A stretch of DNA of 64,000 bases. It comes from a virus. The notes below the pieces were generated by a model that did not search any database, was not told the origin of the DNA, and worked only from the letters and a program-made list of their open reading frames with translations. The stretch is from IMG/VR virus record IMGVR_UViG_3300046542_000248, positions 62,001-126,000 of that record, one strand, 5' to 3'. Shown here piece by piece: positions 7,902 to 15,170 of this stretch. Every line of letters starts with the position of its first letter. Within the stretch, counting starts at the first letter, position 1. A program made the translations under genes and the position numbers.

Positions 7902-10049
7902 TTAATCACGTTCTTTAAGATACTCTAAAGTACCTAGTTGCGAATCAACCAAAGTCTGATTTTCTTTACGCTCAACCCTCGTGTAATTACCTTGCCAGTC
8001 CATTTCAAACGCATTAACATTATCACTCAATGCTCTCATTAAGTAATCATTAATTTCTTCCTTGGTATTATCACTAACTTCAAACATTAGCTCAAGGCGT
8101 CTGTCAAGATTTCTTGTCATCATATCAGACGAAGTGATAAAGATTGACTCTTGACTTGGGTCATTATTGCAACCAAATTTCAGAATACGACTGTGTTCAA
8201 GGAATCTTCCTACGATTGATTTCACCGTAATATTTTCAGAATATCCTACAACACCTGGGATCAATGAGCATGCTCCACGGCAGATGATCTCAATTACTAC
8301 ACCTGCATTAGATGCCTCGTATAGTTTATTGACTAGTCCATGATCACTAAGGTTATTTACTTTTATTGCAATATAACCATTATCTCCATTGACAATTTGA
8401 TTATCAATCTTTTGATACAGGAATTGTCTTGTCATTACTGGAGAGATCTTGATGTGATTCAGTTGAATACTTTCAGAAATGAATCCACCTGTAAGCATAT
8501 TGAAGATTGTACTCACATCTTGGCAGATCTTTCTATTGGAAGTGAAGTAACTAAAATCTGTATAGATCTTAGCATTCTTTTCAGAATAGTTTCCAGTTCC
8601 AATGTGTACAAATTGCTGCGGATCACCATCTTTCAATCTAAACACATGCATCATTTTTGCATGCGTCTTAATATGTTCATAACCATATACCACAATGGCA
8701 CCAGCTCGTTTAAGTTTCTCAGCCCATTCAATATTTGTCTCTTCATCAAACCGAGCTTTAATCTCCATTACAACTACTACGTTCTTTCCGTTCTGTGCAG
8801 CGTGTAATAGATATTCAAGAATCTTAGATTCATTACCCGAACGATACAACGTCTGTTTGATAGAGATTACATGTGGATCAAAACATGCTTCCGCCACGAA
8901 TCTTAATACAGTATCGTTAAAGCTTTCATACGGATGATGAACTAGAATGTCTTGCTTACTAATAGCGTTAAGCATAGACTTATTGGATTTGTAAGTCTTA
9001 AACGGTTTAATAGGACTAAAGTCTGGATACTTTAATTCTGGAGCTTTAGTCTCAGAATAGATTTGCATCATATCTGACATTTTCAAACGAGACATTGAAT
9101 GAAACATAAACTTCTTTGAAATATCCAAAGAGTCTTTAAGCATGTTCAGTATTTTCTTTCTTGGATTGCCCCAGATATCTACACGAATTGTTTCATTGTA
9201 TAGAATCCGACTTCTCACATGAGATATCATAGATTCTACATAGTTTGATTCGTGGAATGCGATATTGTTATCAATGCTTGAATCACCATCCCGTAGTATA
9301 CGGAACGCAGTAATATCGTAATAAACGATACCTGGATATAGGTTTTTCAGGTTGTCAATGATAATATCTTCAATGAAATGCCATTGCTTAGTAGCAATAT
9401 CATCAGTCTTATCATTGAATAGAACCATTCGATCCAGATGTGGCGGAATTTCAATTAAACCAATTTTCTCATTATCATCACCAGTATTAAGAATCAGTGC
9501 GATATAGATTGCAAATGGTTTAAGGTGTGGAAGTGGTCTTGTAGTGTCAATAATTAACGGAGTTAACGAAGGGAAGATATTCTTAAAGAAGTACTTCTCT
9601 TTCTTTGCTTCCATTACTGGATCTCTTTCGAGATTCATATTTAAATCACCAGTATCAAGATCTAATACTGGTCCGTGGATATTGATATAATTCATCATTA
9701 ATTTCAGCTTTATGATATCATAAAGTCTGTCGATCTCATTTAACATTGTCTTGCCTGTTTTTAAGATCTCGCTAAGGCTAATATCACCACCATGCTGATC
9801 CGGATTGAAAGCTTCAGTTTCTACAAATGATGCTTCTTGACCTTTAAGTCTTGCAGCAACTCGAATTGTAAAGAACTCATCAAGATTAGAATTTGCAATA
9901 GCTAGAAACTTAACTCTTTCTAATAGCGGAGTATTGTCATCAGAAACTAACTCCATTACTCTCTCATTAAACTTAATCCAAGATAGTTCACGATCCATAT
10001 AAATCAGTTGATCAGTGTTTTCTTTCATCGTAATCATCAAGTCAGTCAT
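7902..10049 (-). CDS. ppk: Polyphosphate kinase 1 (PPK1)
   Basis: 715 residues, the normal length of bacterial PPK1. The family makes inorganic polyphosphate from ATP, reversibly, through a phosphohistidine. The N-terminal block YMDRELSWIKFNERVMEL is the classic PPK1 opening, followed by ANSNLDEFFTIRVA. The catalytic histidine lies in THAKMMHV (about residue 460). The block HIGTGNYSEKNAKIYTDF follows at about 487, and the second conserved histidine is in FLEHSRI (about 615). All four are intact, so the enzyme should be active. The start at 10049 has AGGAGG seven bases upstream, an early-type promoter lies at 10087, and a terminator follows. No exopolyphosphatase is nearby. A phage-borne ppk is unusual; possible roles are phosphate or nucleotide-energy storage, or stress signalling. 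Confidence 0.95.
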   Translation of the reverse strand: MTDLMITMKENTDQLIYMDRELSWIKFNERVMELVSDDNTPLLERVKFLAIANSNLDEFFTIRVAARLKGQEASFVETEAFNPDQHGGDISLSEILKTGKTMLNEIDRLYDIIKLKLMMNYINIHGPVLDLDTGDLNMNLERDPVMEAKKEKYFFKNIFPSLTPLIIDTTRPLPHLKPFAIYIALILNTGDDNEKIGLIEIPPHLDRMVLFNDKTDDIATKQWHFIEDIIIDNLKNLYPGIVYYDITAFRILRDGDSSIDNNIAFHESNYVESMISHVRSRILYNETIRVDIWGNPRKKILNMLKDSLDISKKFMFHSMSRLKMSDMMQIYSETKAPELKYPDFSPIKPFKTYKSNKSMLNAISKQDILVHHPYESFNDTVLRFVAEACFDPHVISIKQTLYRSGNESKILEYLLHAAQNGKNVVVVMEIKARFDEETNIEWAEKLKRAGAIVVYGYEHIKTHAKMMHVFRLKDGDPQQFVHIGTGNYSEKNAKIYTDFSYFTSNRKICQDVSTIFNMLTGGFISESIQLNHIKISPVMTRQFLYQKIDNQIVNGDNGYIAIKVNNLSDHGLVNKLYEASNAGVVIEIICRGACSLIPGVVGYSENITVKSIVGRFLEHSRILKFGCNNDPSQESIFITSSDMMTRNLDRRLELMFEVSDNTKEEINDYLMRALSDNVNAFEMDWQGNYTRVERKENQTLVDSQLGTLEYLKERD

Positions 10050-10086
10050 TGTATTGCCTCCTAAGAGTAGTTTGTATAGTCATTAT

Positions 10087-10097
10087 AATAATATATA
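10087..10097 (-). promoter_or_regulatory. Early-type promoter of ppk
   Basis: TATATATTATT on the minus strand, 38 bases before the ppk start codon. Unlike three neighbours it lacks the TTACATGTAA palindrome. Confidence 0.6.
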
Positions 10098-10124
10098 TTT
10101 GTAACCAAATTGATTATCCTATCA

Positions 10125-10155
10125 TGAAAAAATAAAAGATGAGTTTTACCTCATC
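10125..10155 (-). terminator. Weak terminator overlapping the stop of the 237-aa gene
   Basis: A 6-bp stem GATGAG/CTCATC (10138-10155), followed on the minus strand by a T-rich run opposite AAAAAATAAAA. The stem covers the stop codon. Confidence 0.5.
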
Positions 10156-10864
10156 CATTAAATACAGCACTGCGATCGTTGAATATTGCTGAATAGTTCC
10201 AATCATCACGCATTCTCTTAATGATAAGACAGGCGAATATCATCGGATCAGTAGGTAATGAAAGACCAAATATTCCCATCGGCATATTAACTTTATAATC
10301 AATTTCTTTTATCACAGCTTCAATATCTGCTTCAGGTAATTGTAAGATTTTACCTATACATTTTTTAATTACGTTATCTCTACATTGATTAATAATCTCA
10401 TTAATTCTAGCTTGATCGTCAGCTACATTTGTTACCATGTTTAAACACGCCCCTAAAGTATGATTAGTGATAGACACAGCATTAGCAATAATATCTGCTA
10501 CCCAATATATAGATTGGATGTGATATTCTGGTCTATTAACATTAACTCTATTTACAAAATCATTATAATCTTTGACGGATCTATCAACACCCTTACTCTT
10601 AGTATCAACTAAAAACATTGGCTGTTCAGATACATCGGGAGTAACTACAACAATTTTTTCAACTTCAGCATTATAGCGTATCTCAGAAGGAAAGAATGTA
10701 TCACTTGATTTAAACGCTAGAACTTTTCCAGAGTTGGTTACTGCAAGTATATCTAATTCATGTACCAAATCTCTACCTGGTCTGAAATTGTGGGTATAGA
10801 ATTTACAATCGCCAGTTTTGATTCTTTCAACAATTTCTTCAAAATTGTTAACAGTATCTGTCAT
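10151..10864 (-). CDS. Hypothetical early protein, 237 aa
   Basis: Not recognised with confidence. The N-terminal 60 residues contain HELDILAVTNSGKVLAFKSS, which loosely resembles the Asp-strand-Lys layout of PD-(D/E)XK nucleases (D, then xxK), but the second acidic residue is replaced by Phe, so catalysis is doubtful. The C-terminal half looks helical. The early-type promoter at 10915-10925 with the TTACATGTAA palindrome precedes it. It belongs to the block of minus-strand early genes around ppk. Confidence 0.55.
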   Translation of the reverse strand: MTDTVNNFEEIVERIKTGDCKFYTHNFRPGRDLVHELDILAVTNSGKVLAFKSSDTFFPSEIRYNAEVEKIVVVTPDVSEQPMFLVDTKSKGVDRSVKDYNDFVNRVNVNRPEYHIQSIYWVADIIANAVSITNHTLGACLNMVTNVADDQARINEIINQCRDNVIKKCIGKILQLPEADIEAVIKEIDYKVNMPMGIFGLSLPTDPMIFACLIIKRMRDDWNYSAIFNDRSAVFNG

Positions 10865-10905
10865 CTTTCAACACGCTCCTAAGGGCATAATTAGTAATGG
10901 GTATA

Positions 10906-10925
10906 TTACATGTAAATAATATATA
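10906..10925 (-). promoter_or_regulatory. Early-type promoter with adjacent palindrome
   Basis: TATATATTATT (10915-10925, minus strand) joined to TTACATGTAA (10906-10915), 42 bases before the start at 10864. Confidence 0.65.
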
Positions 10926-11006
10926 TTCAATTACAGTTATACTTACAGTAGAAATTTAAAACAAACTATTGTAAGAAAAATACTCCCTTGAAAGGAATGA
11001 TGTTAA

Positions 11007-11378
11007 ATGTTTGATAACCTGTCTGAATTTTGGATTGCTGTCATTCTAGTACTTGGCGCAATCGTTGCTACTGGACGCTGGATTGTTTCTAAAACTACTG
11101 GTAAGGAACTTGTTTCTGGGGATTCTGATATCCTTGGAAGTCTTCGTTCCAAAATTGTAAAAGGTATTTCCAGTAATACTTATCTTATCGAGCTGGAGAA
11201 AAAAGAAGGTCGTCAAGCTGTACGCGATGAGATTGAAGTGCAAATCAATGAATTCATTGGTTCTGCCACAGCACTTAGTACATTGGAAAAAGATCTTTTA
11301 ATCTCATTGGATAAAGGTCAATTAATTCAGCATATCGAGAATGAACTTGTTAGACTTAAGATTTTGGCTGGAACATAG
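11007..11378 (+). CDS. Membrane-anchored protein with helical tail, 123 aa
   Basis: A single hydrophobic segment at about residues 8-26 is followed by a charged helical region. The AAAGGA site nine to ten bases upstream supports the ATG at 11007. The layout (one N-terminal membrane segment, then about 95 soluble residues) is seen in LLH-type holins and in other small phage membrane proteins, and sequence alone does not decide between them. A near match to the late promoter (AACAAACTATTG, 10960-10971) lies upstream. It is isolated between minus-strand early genes and ends at a bidirectional terminator. Confidence 0.55.
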   Translation: MFDNLSEFWIAVILVLGAIVATGRWIVSKTTGKELVSGDSDILGSLRSKIVKGISSNTYLIELEKKEGRQAVRDEIEVQINEFIGSATALSTLEKDLLISLDKGQLIQHIENELVRLKILAGT

Positions 11379-11420
11379 AAAAAATAAAGGAATGGGAGAA
11401 CAATCTCCCATTCTCTTTTG
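11376..11420. terminator. Bidirectional terminator
   Basis: Stem GAATGGGAG/CTCCCATTC (11390-11398 and 11405-11413), T-rich downstream on both strands, between convergent genes. Confidence 0.8.
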
Positions 11421-11429
11421 TATTGCAAA

Positions 11430-11936
11430 TTACTCAGGGCTGCCTTCTTGTTCCGAATTTTCATTAGGATTAACGACAGGAGCACCTGCTACAACTGCAT
11501 AACCAAGTTTAGCAAGAAGCTTCTTAGCTTTCTTGATTCGTTTAGCTTCCAACTTCGAAGCTTTCTTATCAGCTTTCCTTGCTTGCTTTTCTTCTTTCAC
11601 AGCTTTCTCTTCATTGTATGTACGTTCAGTCAGTTCAATATACGCATCCAATAGTTTATCATTGGAGAATAATTCCAATGCAAATAGAAACTCAGTAAAC
11701 GTGTTGCTATTTACAAATCCATCTTGATATGATTCAGCGATAGTTACAACGATAAAGCCATCTTGATATTCGATACTAACAATCGTATCACAATCTTCAA
11801 TATCGGGATTGATTCTTTTATGCTCTTTAACAAGATAATTAACACGTTGGCTAAAGTTTGAATGTGTTTCAAACATAGCCTGAATTAGTTCTGCTGAAAT
11901 TTCGCTGCCTTTTGATTGCGTTTTAATATTTTCCAT
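11430..11936 (-). CDS. Hypothetical early protein with basic coiled coil, 168 aa
   Basis: Not recognised. Residues 1-105 look like a small alpha/beta domain. Residues about 106-145 form a Lys/Arg/Glu/Ala-rich helix (for example EEKQARKADKKASKLEAK), probably a nucleic-acid-binding or coiled-coil segment. The acidic tail ends EQEGSPE. It is preceded by an early-type promoter with the TTACATGTAA palindrome and has GGGAG as ribosome binding site. An early host-interaction role is inference from promoter class only. Confidence 0.6.
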   Translation of the reverse strand: MENIKTQSKGSEISAELIQAMFETHSNFSQRVNYLVKEHKRINPDIEDCDTIVSIEYQDGFIVVTIAESYQDGFVNSNTFTEFLFALELFSNDKLLDAYIELTERTYNEEKAVKEEKQARKADKKASKLEAKRIKKAKKLLAKLGYAVVAGAPVVNPNENSEQEGSPE

Positions 11937-11968
11937 TTTCGATATCGCTCCCTAATAGTTATTGTATA

Positions 11969-11988
11969 TTACATGTAAATAATATATA
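11969..11988 (-). promoter_or_regulatory. Early-type promoter with adjacent palindrome
   Basis: TATATATTATT (11978-11988, minus strand) joined to TTACATGTAA (11969-11978), before the 168-residue gene. The flanks are nearly identical to the copy at 10906-10925. Confidence 0.65.
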
Positions 11989-11998
11989 TTTGCTACGA

Positions 11999-12322
11999 TT
12001 ATTTACCGCGTTCTTTAGGATTAGTTCTTAAATGTAAATCAACCCATGCTACAAGTAGTGGAGATTTAAATTCAATATAGTTATTTTCGAATTCAACCAA
12101 ATCAGATGGTACATTAAATCGCCCAACAAGACCACCTAACAAATCAGTCAACAACTCTTGACTGATTAGTTTCGTACCAATAGTAGAAACAATATGTCTA
12201 TCAGGTGCTTGATCATATTTACGCTCACCTTTTAAATAAGATAATTCCTCGTTGTAAACATTGATCATTGGATCGGATTCCATCCTACAAAGATCTTCAA
12301 TATAGCTTAAATGCTTATCCAT
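11999..12322 (-). CDS. Hypothetical early protein, 107 aa
   Basis: Not recognised. A small protein, mildly acidic in its first half, with conserved-looking hydrophobic spacing and a C-terminal VDLHLRTNPKERGK. Start at 12322 with AGGAGGA nine bases upstream. The early-type promoter at 12362-12372 precedes it. It is first in a run of four single-gene minus-strand early units. Confidence 0.6.
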   Translation of the reverse strand: MDKHLSYIEDLCRMESDPMINVYNEELSYLKGERKYDQAPDRHIVSTIGTKLISQELLTDLLGGLVGRFNVPSDLVEFENNYIEFKSPLLVAWVDLHLRTNPKERGK

Positions 12323-12361
12323 ATTATTCCTCCTGAGTATATGAGATATTTATCACACTTC

Positions 12362-12372
12362 AATAATATATA
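12362..12372 (-). promoter_or_regulatory. Early-type promoter
   Basis: TATATATTATT on the minus strand, 40 bases before the start at 12322. It is divergent from the GC-rich RNA candidate. Confidence 0.6.
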
Positions 12373-12388
12373 TTTATATACCATGAAC

Positions 12389-12399
12389 TATATATTGAG
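12389..12399 (+). promoter_or_regulatory. Possible early-type promoter for the GC-rich RNA
   Basis: TATATATTGAG matches the first eight bases of the early motif TATATATTATT and lies just before the GC-rich block. The match is partial, so this is tentative. Confidence 0.35.
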
Positions 12400-12404
12400 T
12401 ATTG

Positions 12405-12716
12405 ATTTCCTAGTCTGCTGATTGCGCCGGGCTGCCACATATATTTTATAGGCGGCCAACCGCGGAGTGCGCGTGGCGACAGGATCTGCTCGTGGGCCAT
12501 TTATTTGCGCCGTTATTGCTGCAAGGTGCGCCTATGTTGGGTGGGCGTCTGGACCTTGCGGGCCTTGGCGGGGTTTTCGCCTGAATTACCGGTATGGTAG
12601 CCGACATGCGGCTATCGTAAAAATGCATCGTAATAGCTCTTACCTCCATTAGAGTCTAGTTGCGAACAAACGTTTGAGCGGGGCCTTTCATAAAGATGGG
12701 CACCCGCCTTTCGTTT
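12405..12716 (+). ncRNA. GC-rich candidate structured RNA of about 300 nt
   Basis: This gene-free block is clearly richer in G+C than everything around it. The two short open frames in it have no ribosome binding site and no sensible protein. Complementary pairs seen by eye include GGTAGCCG/CGGCTATC (12596-12617), GCAAGGT/ACCTTGC (about 12519 and 12553), GCCAC/GTGGC (12431-12435 and 12473-12477) and a GGCG/CGCC hairpin near 12570. The block ends in a plus-strand GCGGG...CCCGC hairpin followed by CTTTCGTTTT, with a second strong terminator behind. Localised GC in an AT-rich genome is a known signature of structured ncRNA. I could not match it to RNase P, tmRNA, 6S, group I or group II RNA. Strand and ends are inferred. 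Confidence 0.5.
12677..12715 (+). terminator. Terminator-like hairpin ending the GC-rich block
   Basis: GCGGG pairs with CCCGC, with GCC/GGC and CTTT/AAAG nested inside, followed by CTTTCGTTTT. It points in the plus direction. Confidence 0.55.
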
Positions 12717-12736
12717 TGCAAAATTTCAAATTATGA

Positions 12737-12770
12737 GTAGCATAGGAGAAATCCTATGCTACTTTTTTTG
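12737..12770 (+). terminator. Second plus-strand terminator before the convergent gene
   Basis: An 11-bp perfect stem GTAGCATAGGA/TCCTATGCTAC with a GAAA loop, followed by TTTTTTTG. No plus-strand protein gene precedes it, which supports plus-strand transcription of the GC-rich block. Confidence 0.8.
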
Positions 12771-12772
12771 TT

Positions 12773-13492
12773 TTATCCGTGATTAAAATGTGTGACTAAT
12801 CTATTAATATCAGAGTTTGCCAATTTTGTTATAGATTTTACATGATTGAAAATATCACCAGCAATAGCATTTAAGAATGCCACTTGGTGATTTATTTCAG
12901 CTTTCCGTTCTTCTGAAAGATTATCACTTAATTTAGATTCTATATTAGCATATAGATCTTTGAGTTTATTGTGAATTTTAGTAAAATTATTTATCTCATC
13001 TGTGGTATGGGTTATAATTTGCTTAGCCTTCTCTAAAGTAATATGAAATTCTTTTCTTTCACCAAGAATATCAACTACAGACTTATCTGCTTTAAAGTAT
13101 TTATCTCTAATTGCTCCTGAATCAGCATGAGGATCTTTAATACCCTTAGAAATCTGAGATCTTGCATCTTCAAATGCGTCAAATGCCCAGTCAATATTAA
13201 AAGTATTATTATACAATTTCTCGTACAATGCCGTTTGAATTTCTTTCGTTTTACTATTGATAATTGAGCCGGATTTGTTTTTTAGTTCGTCTTGAGATGA
13301 AGTCATGTTAGTAAAGAAGTTAGAAATCTTATTTAGGATAAACTTAATTAACCTTTTAATTTTGTCAATAAATGATTCACCATCAGCTTCTGTAATTAAA
13401 GTATTAAGACTGATGTTAGAGAATCTAGTAACATTAGAAATATCGTCAATGGAGCTTTCTTTAATCAAAAATAACGAATATTCTGTATTCAT
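12773..13492 (-). CDS. Helical protein of inner-head type
   Basis: 239 residues from the ATG at 13492; the upstream ATG at 13510 lies on the AGGAG site. The N-terminus has short LxE-like elements (FLIKESS, LITEADGES) followed by an amphipathic, Lys-rich helix (FIDKIKRLIKFILNKI) and a long helical body. The 20504 gene shares this order (LINEG, LITESS, LQESTFDTIKDRIKKF). In T4-like and phiKZ-like phages, head-internal proteins carry similar propeptides cut after short Glu motifs. The head role is inferred. A late-type promoter variant (AACG-N6-TA) precedes it. Confidence 0.5.
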   Translation of the reverse strand: MNTEYSLFLIKESSIDDISNVTRFSNISLNTLITEADGESFIDKIKRLIKFILNKISNFFTNMTSSQDELKNKSGSIINSKTKEIQTALYEKLYNNTFNIDWAFDAFEDARSQISKGIKDPHADSGAIRDKYFKADKSVVDILGERKEFHITLEKAKQIITHTTDEINNFTKIHNKLKDLYANIESKLSDNLSEERKAEINHQVAFLNAIAGDIFNHVKSITKLANSDINRLVTHFNHG

Positions 13493-13524
13493 ACCTACTT
13501 CACTCCTCATTCTAATATAGTCAT

Positions 13525-13536
13525 TATATATACGTT
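13525..13536 (-). promoter_or_regulatory. Late-type promoter variant AACG-N6-TA
   Basis: AACGTATATATA on the minus strand, 33 bases before the start at 13492. Divergent to the plus-strand site at 13542. Confidence 0.45.
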
Positions 13537-13541
13537 ATTTA

Positions 13542-13553
13542 AACACATACATA
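13542..13553 (+). promoter_or_regulatory. Late-type promoter AACA-N6-TA
   Basis: AACACATACATA, a full match, 38 bases before the ATG at 13591. Confidence 0.6.
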
Positions 13554-13590
13554 ATGAATTTAATTTTATAAGAAGGGAGAATGATGTAAA

Positions 13591-14304
13591 ATGAGAATAC
13601 CTAAAATAAATGCATCGTCATTTAAGTCTAAAAATTTTGAATCAGTTACGGAAACTATTGACGTTGAGTCTCTGGAGCGAGTGCACTATAATCCGAACAT
13701 TGATCCTGAGGATACGAAAGAATTTCCTAAAGTTATAAAAACAATTAAAACGATGTGTCGTATGGTATTTGAATATAAGCATATGATGCAATTCCTCAAG
13801 GAACACAAAGGATTTTATCAAACTGCGGTAAAAAGAGGTATCGTTAGAACCCCTGACAAGAAGTTCTCAGTGGAGGTTCACCACGCTCCATTTGTAATGG
13901 AGGATATTGTAGTTACAGTCATTATCAAGCGTATGGCTAATGGAGAGTCTATGCAATACCTTGATATCGTTAATGAGATTCTAGAACTTCATTATAGAGG
14001 CTTGGTTGGTCTTGTCCCACTGGATAAAACTACTCATGCTCTCATTCATAGTGAGAATGCTCCAGAAGTTTTCTACCCACTTCAATTTATTGATTTCGGA
14101 GATTATCATCAGTTCTATAAAGAATACAAAAAGTATATTCCAGATAATGTAAAAGCTGCTTATAGTTACTTACAAGATCTTTCTATGAACTATGAAAGAT
14201 TGGAAGATGCTCTTCCTGACTATATGAATGCTAAACAATTATACTGGAAGGGGTTTGTTCGAGCTGATGAATTTGAATCCATTCTAGACGAGCTAAAAAA
14301 ATAA
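13591..14304 (+). CDS. HNH-like fold protein, paralogue of the 54600 gene
   Basis: 237 residues. The central block runs HHAPFVMEDIVVTV, then an EILELHYRGLVGLVPL helix-strand, then KTTHALIHS. This is the order of an HNH/betabeta-alpha-metal nuclease (HH..., then a strand, then ...H...H). The paralogue at 54600 has the same order with a CETCH cysteine pair, while here the cysteines are replaced (DKTTH). A late promoter precedes it and a strong terminator follows at 14380. Function could be DNA processing during packaging, or the fold may have become structural. The family assignment is tentative. Confidence 0.5.
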   Translation: MRIPKINASSFKSKNFESVTETIDVESLERVHYNPNIDPEDTKEFPKVIKTIKTMCRMVFEYKHMMQFLKEHKGFYQTAVKRGIVRTPDKKFSVEVHHAPFVMEDIVVTVIIKRMANGESMQYLDIVNEILELHYRGLVGLVPLDKTTHALIHSENAPEVFYPLQFIDFGDYHQFYKEYKKYIPDNVKAAYSYLQDLSMNYERLEDALPDYMNAKQLYWKGFVRADEFESILDELKK

Positions 14305-14379
14305 ATATTTTGAACACTATATTGAAAATCGTGGTGAGTATGGTCAATTCATCCTTTTTTTCTCTTCCCTCACTCCTCT

Positions 14380-14417
14380 GGTAGACAGCCCCTCGGCGGC
14401 TTGTCTACCACCTTTTT
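14380..14417 (+). terminator. Intrinsic terminator with GC-rich stem
   Basis: Stem GGTAGACA/TGTCTACC with an inner GCC/GGC, then ACCTTTTTATT. It is much more GC-rich than its surroundings. Confidence 0.85.
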
Positions 14418-14433
14418 ATTGTCTCGTATAAAA

Positions 14434-14444
14434 TATATATTATT
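14434..14444 (+). promoter_or_regulatory. Early-type promoter
   Basis: TATATATTATT, 38 bases before the ATG at 14483. Confidence 0.65.
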
Positions 14445-14482
14445 AGTATGGAGAGATAAAATCATTTGGAGGTATACACACC

Positions 14483-14860
14483 ATGGCTACTAAAGAAAAA
14501 GTTGAAGAGCTGGCAAAAGATTCTTCTATATTTAAAAGAAGAGAGTATGGGATATGGAAAGGTTTAATAGAAATATGTCACGATGAAAGCCATCCGAAAT
14601 ATAAACAATATGGTGGTTTAGGTATAGTAGTTTGTCAATTATGGAGAGAGAAAAAAGGTAGCAGAGGATATCTTCATTTTATTGGGGATATGGGATTTGC
14701 TCCTGATACTACTAGTGTAATAAGACGTTCAAATGTTAATGATGATTACAAACCGTCAAACTGCTCCTGGACGGGCAAAGGCTGGGATTATGTAAGAAAT
14801 AGTAGAGGATATATTTCTGTAACTCTATCTAATACTGGGATATTCAATTATAAAAAATAA
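14483..14860 (+). CDS. HNH-type homing endonuclease-like protein, 125 aa
   Basis: The protein matches the common phage HNH layout: YGIWKGLIEICHD, then HPKYKQYGGLGIVVCQLW, then a DxTTSVIRRSN block and YKPSNCSW. These correspond to the Tyr-x-x-Trp, Cys/His, YGGxGI, Asp-x-x-x-x-Asn and NCxW positions of HNH homing nucleases. The usual histidine and DRIDN box are degenerate (VIRRSNVN), so activity is uncertain. It has its own early-type promoter and an AGGAGG-like site. It is followed by a purine-rich, structured-looking 230-base tail, which suggests a selfish insertion between the 13591 and 15171 genes. Confidence 0.65.
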   Translation: MATKEKVEELAKDSSIFKRREYGIWKGLIEICHDESHPKYKQYGGLGIVVCQLWREKKGSRGYLHFIGDMGFAPDTTSVIRRSNVNDDYKPSNCSWTGKGWDYVRNSRGYISVTLSNTGIFNYKK

Positions 14861-14863
14861 AGA

Positions 14864-15092
14864 CCTTAACATTCGATTGAGCCGCGAGGTGCGGGACGCA
14901 TCCGTAACTAAAAGGAAGAAGAAAGAAAAAAGGAAAAAAATGTTAATCTCCCGACAGGGGAAAAGAAAGAAACCTCGTAGAGACAAGGGGAAGCCAGAAG
15001 GAAAGAGAAGAGAAAAAAGAATTTAAAGAAAGAAACAGCGACTGGACAGAGTCCCTGTAAAAATTTCAGATGCAAGTTAAAACCCCTGTGGG
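14864..15092 (+). other. Structured, purine-rich 3' tail behind the HNH gene
   Basis: There is no open frame. Long-range complements are visible: TTAACATT (14867-14874) with AATGTTAA (about 14938-14946), CGAGGT (about 14885) with ACCTCG (about 14972), and ACAGGGG (about 14954) with CCCCTGT (about 15083-15089). Local CCGC/GCGG, TCCC/GGGGA and GGAC/GTCC hairpins are also present. The block ends where the next early promoter begins. The arrangement recalls RNA elements associated with HNH genes (HEARO-like or intron remnants), but I cannot match a known consensus. Confidence 0.4.
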
Positions 15093-15103
15093 TATATATT
15101 ATT
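15093..15103 (+). promoter_or_regulatory. Early-type promoter
   Basis: TATATATTATT, 67 bases before the ATG at 15171. Confidence 0.6.
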
Positions 15104-15170
15104 TATCTGATACAGATATACTAAGAATGTTTAGTATATCAATACTTTATTTTAAGGGAGAGAATAATTA

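Noticed and set aside
10151-10864. Assignment of the 237-residue protein as a restriction-like nuclease
   Set aside because: One essential acidic residue of the PD-(D/E)XK core is missing, so I left it as hypothetical.
12446-12652. Opposed open frames of about 60 codons in the GC-rich block
   Set aside because: No ribosome site, Arg/Ala/Pro-rich sequence typical of chance frames in GC-rich DNA.
14300-15170. Group I or II intron
   Set aside because: The flanking genes are complete and no domain V or group I core could be matched.
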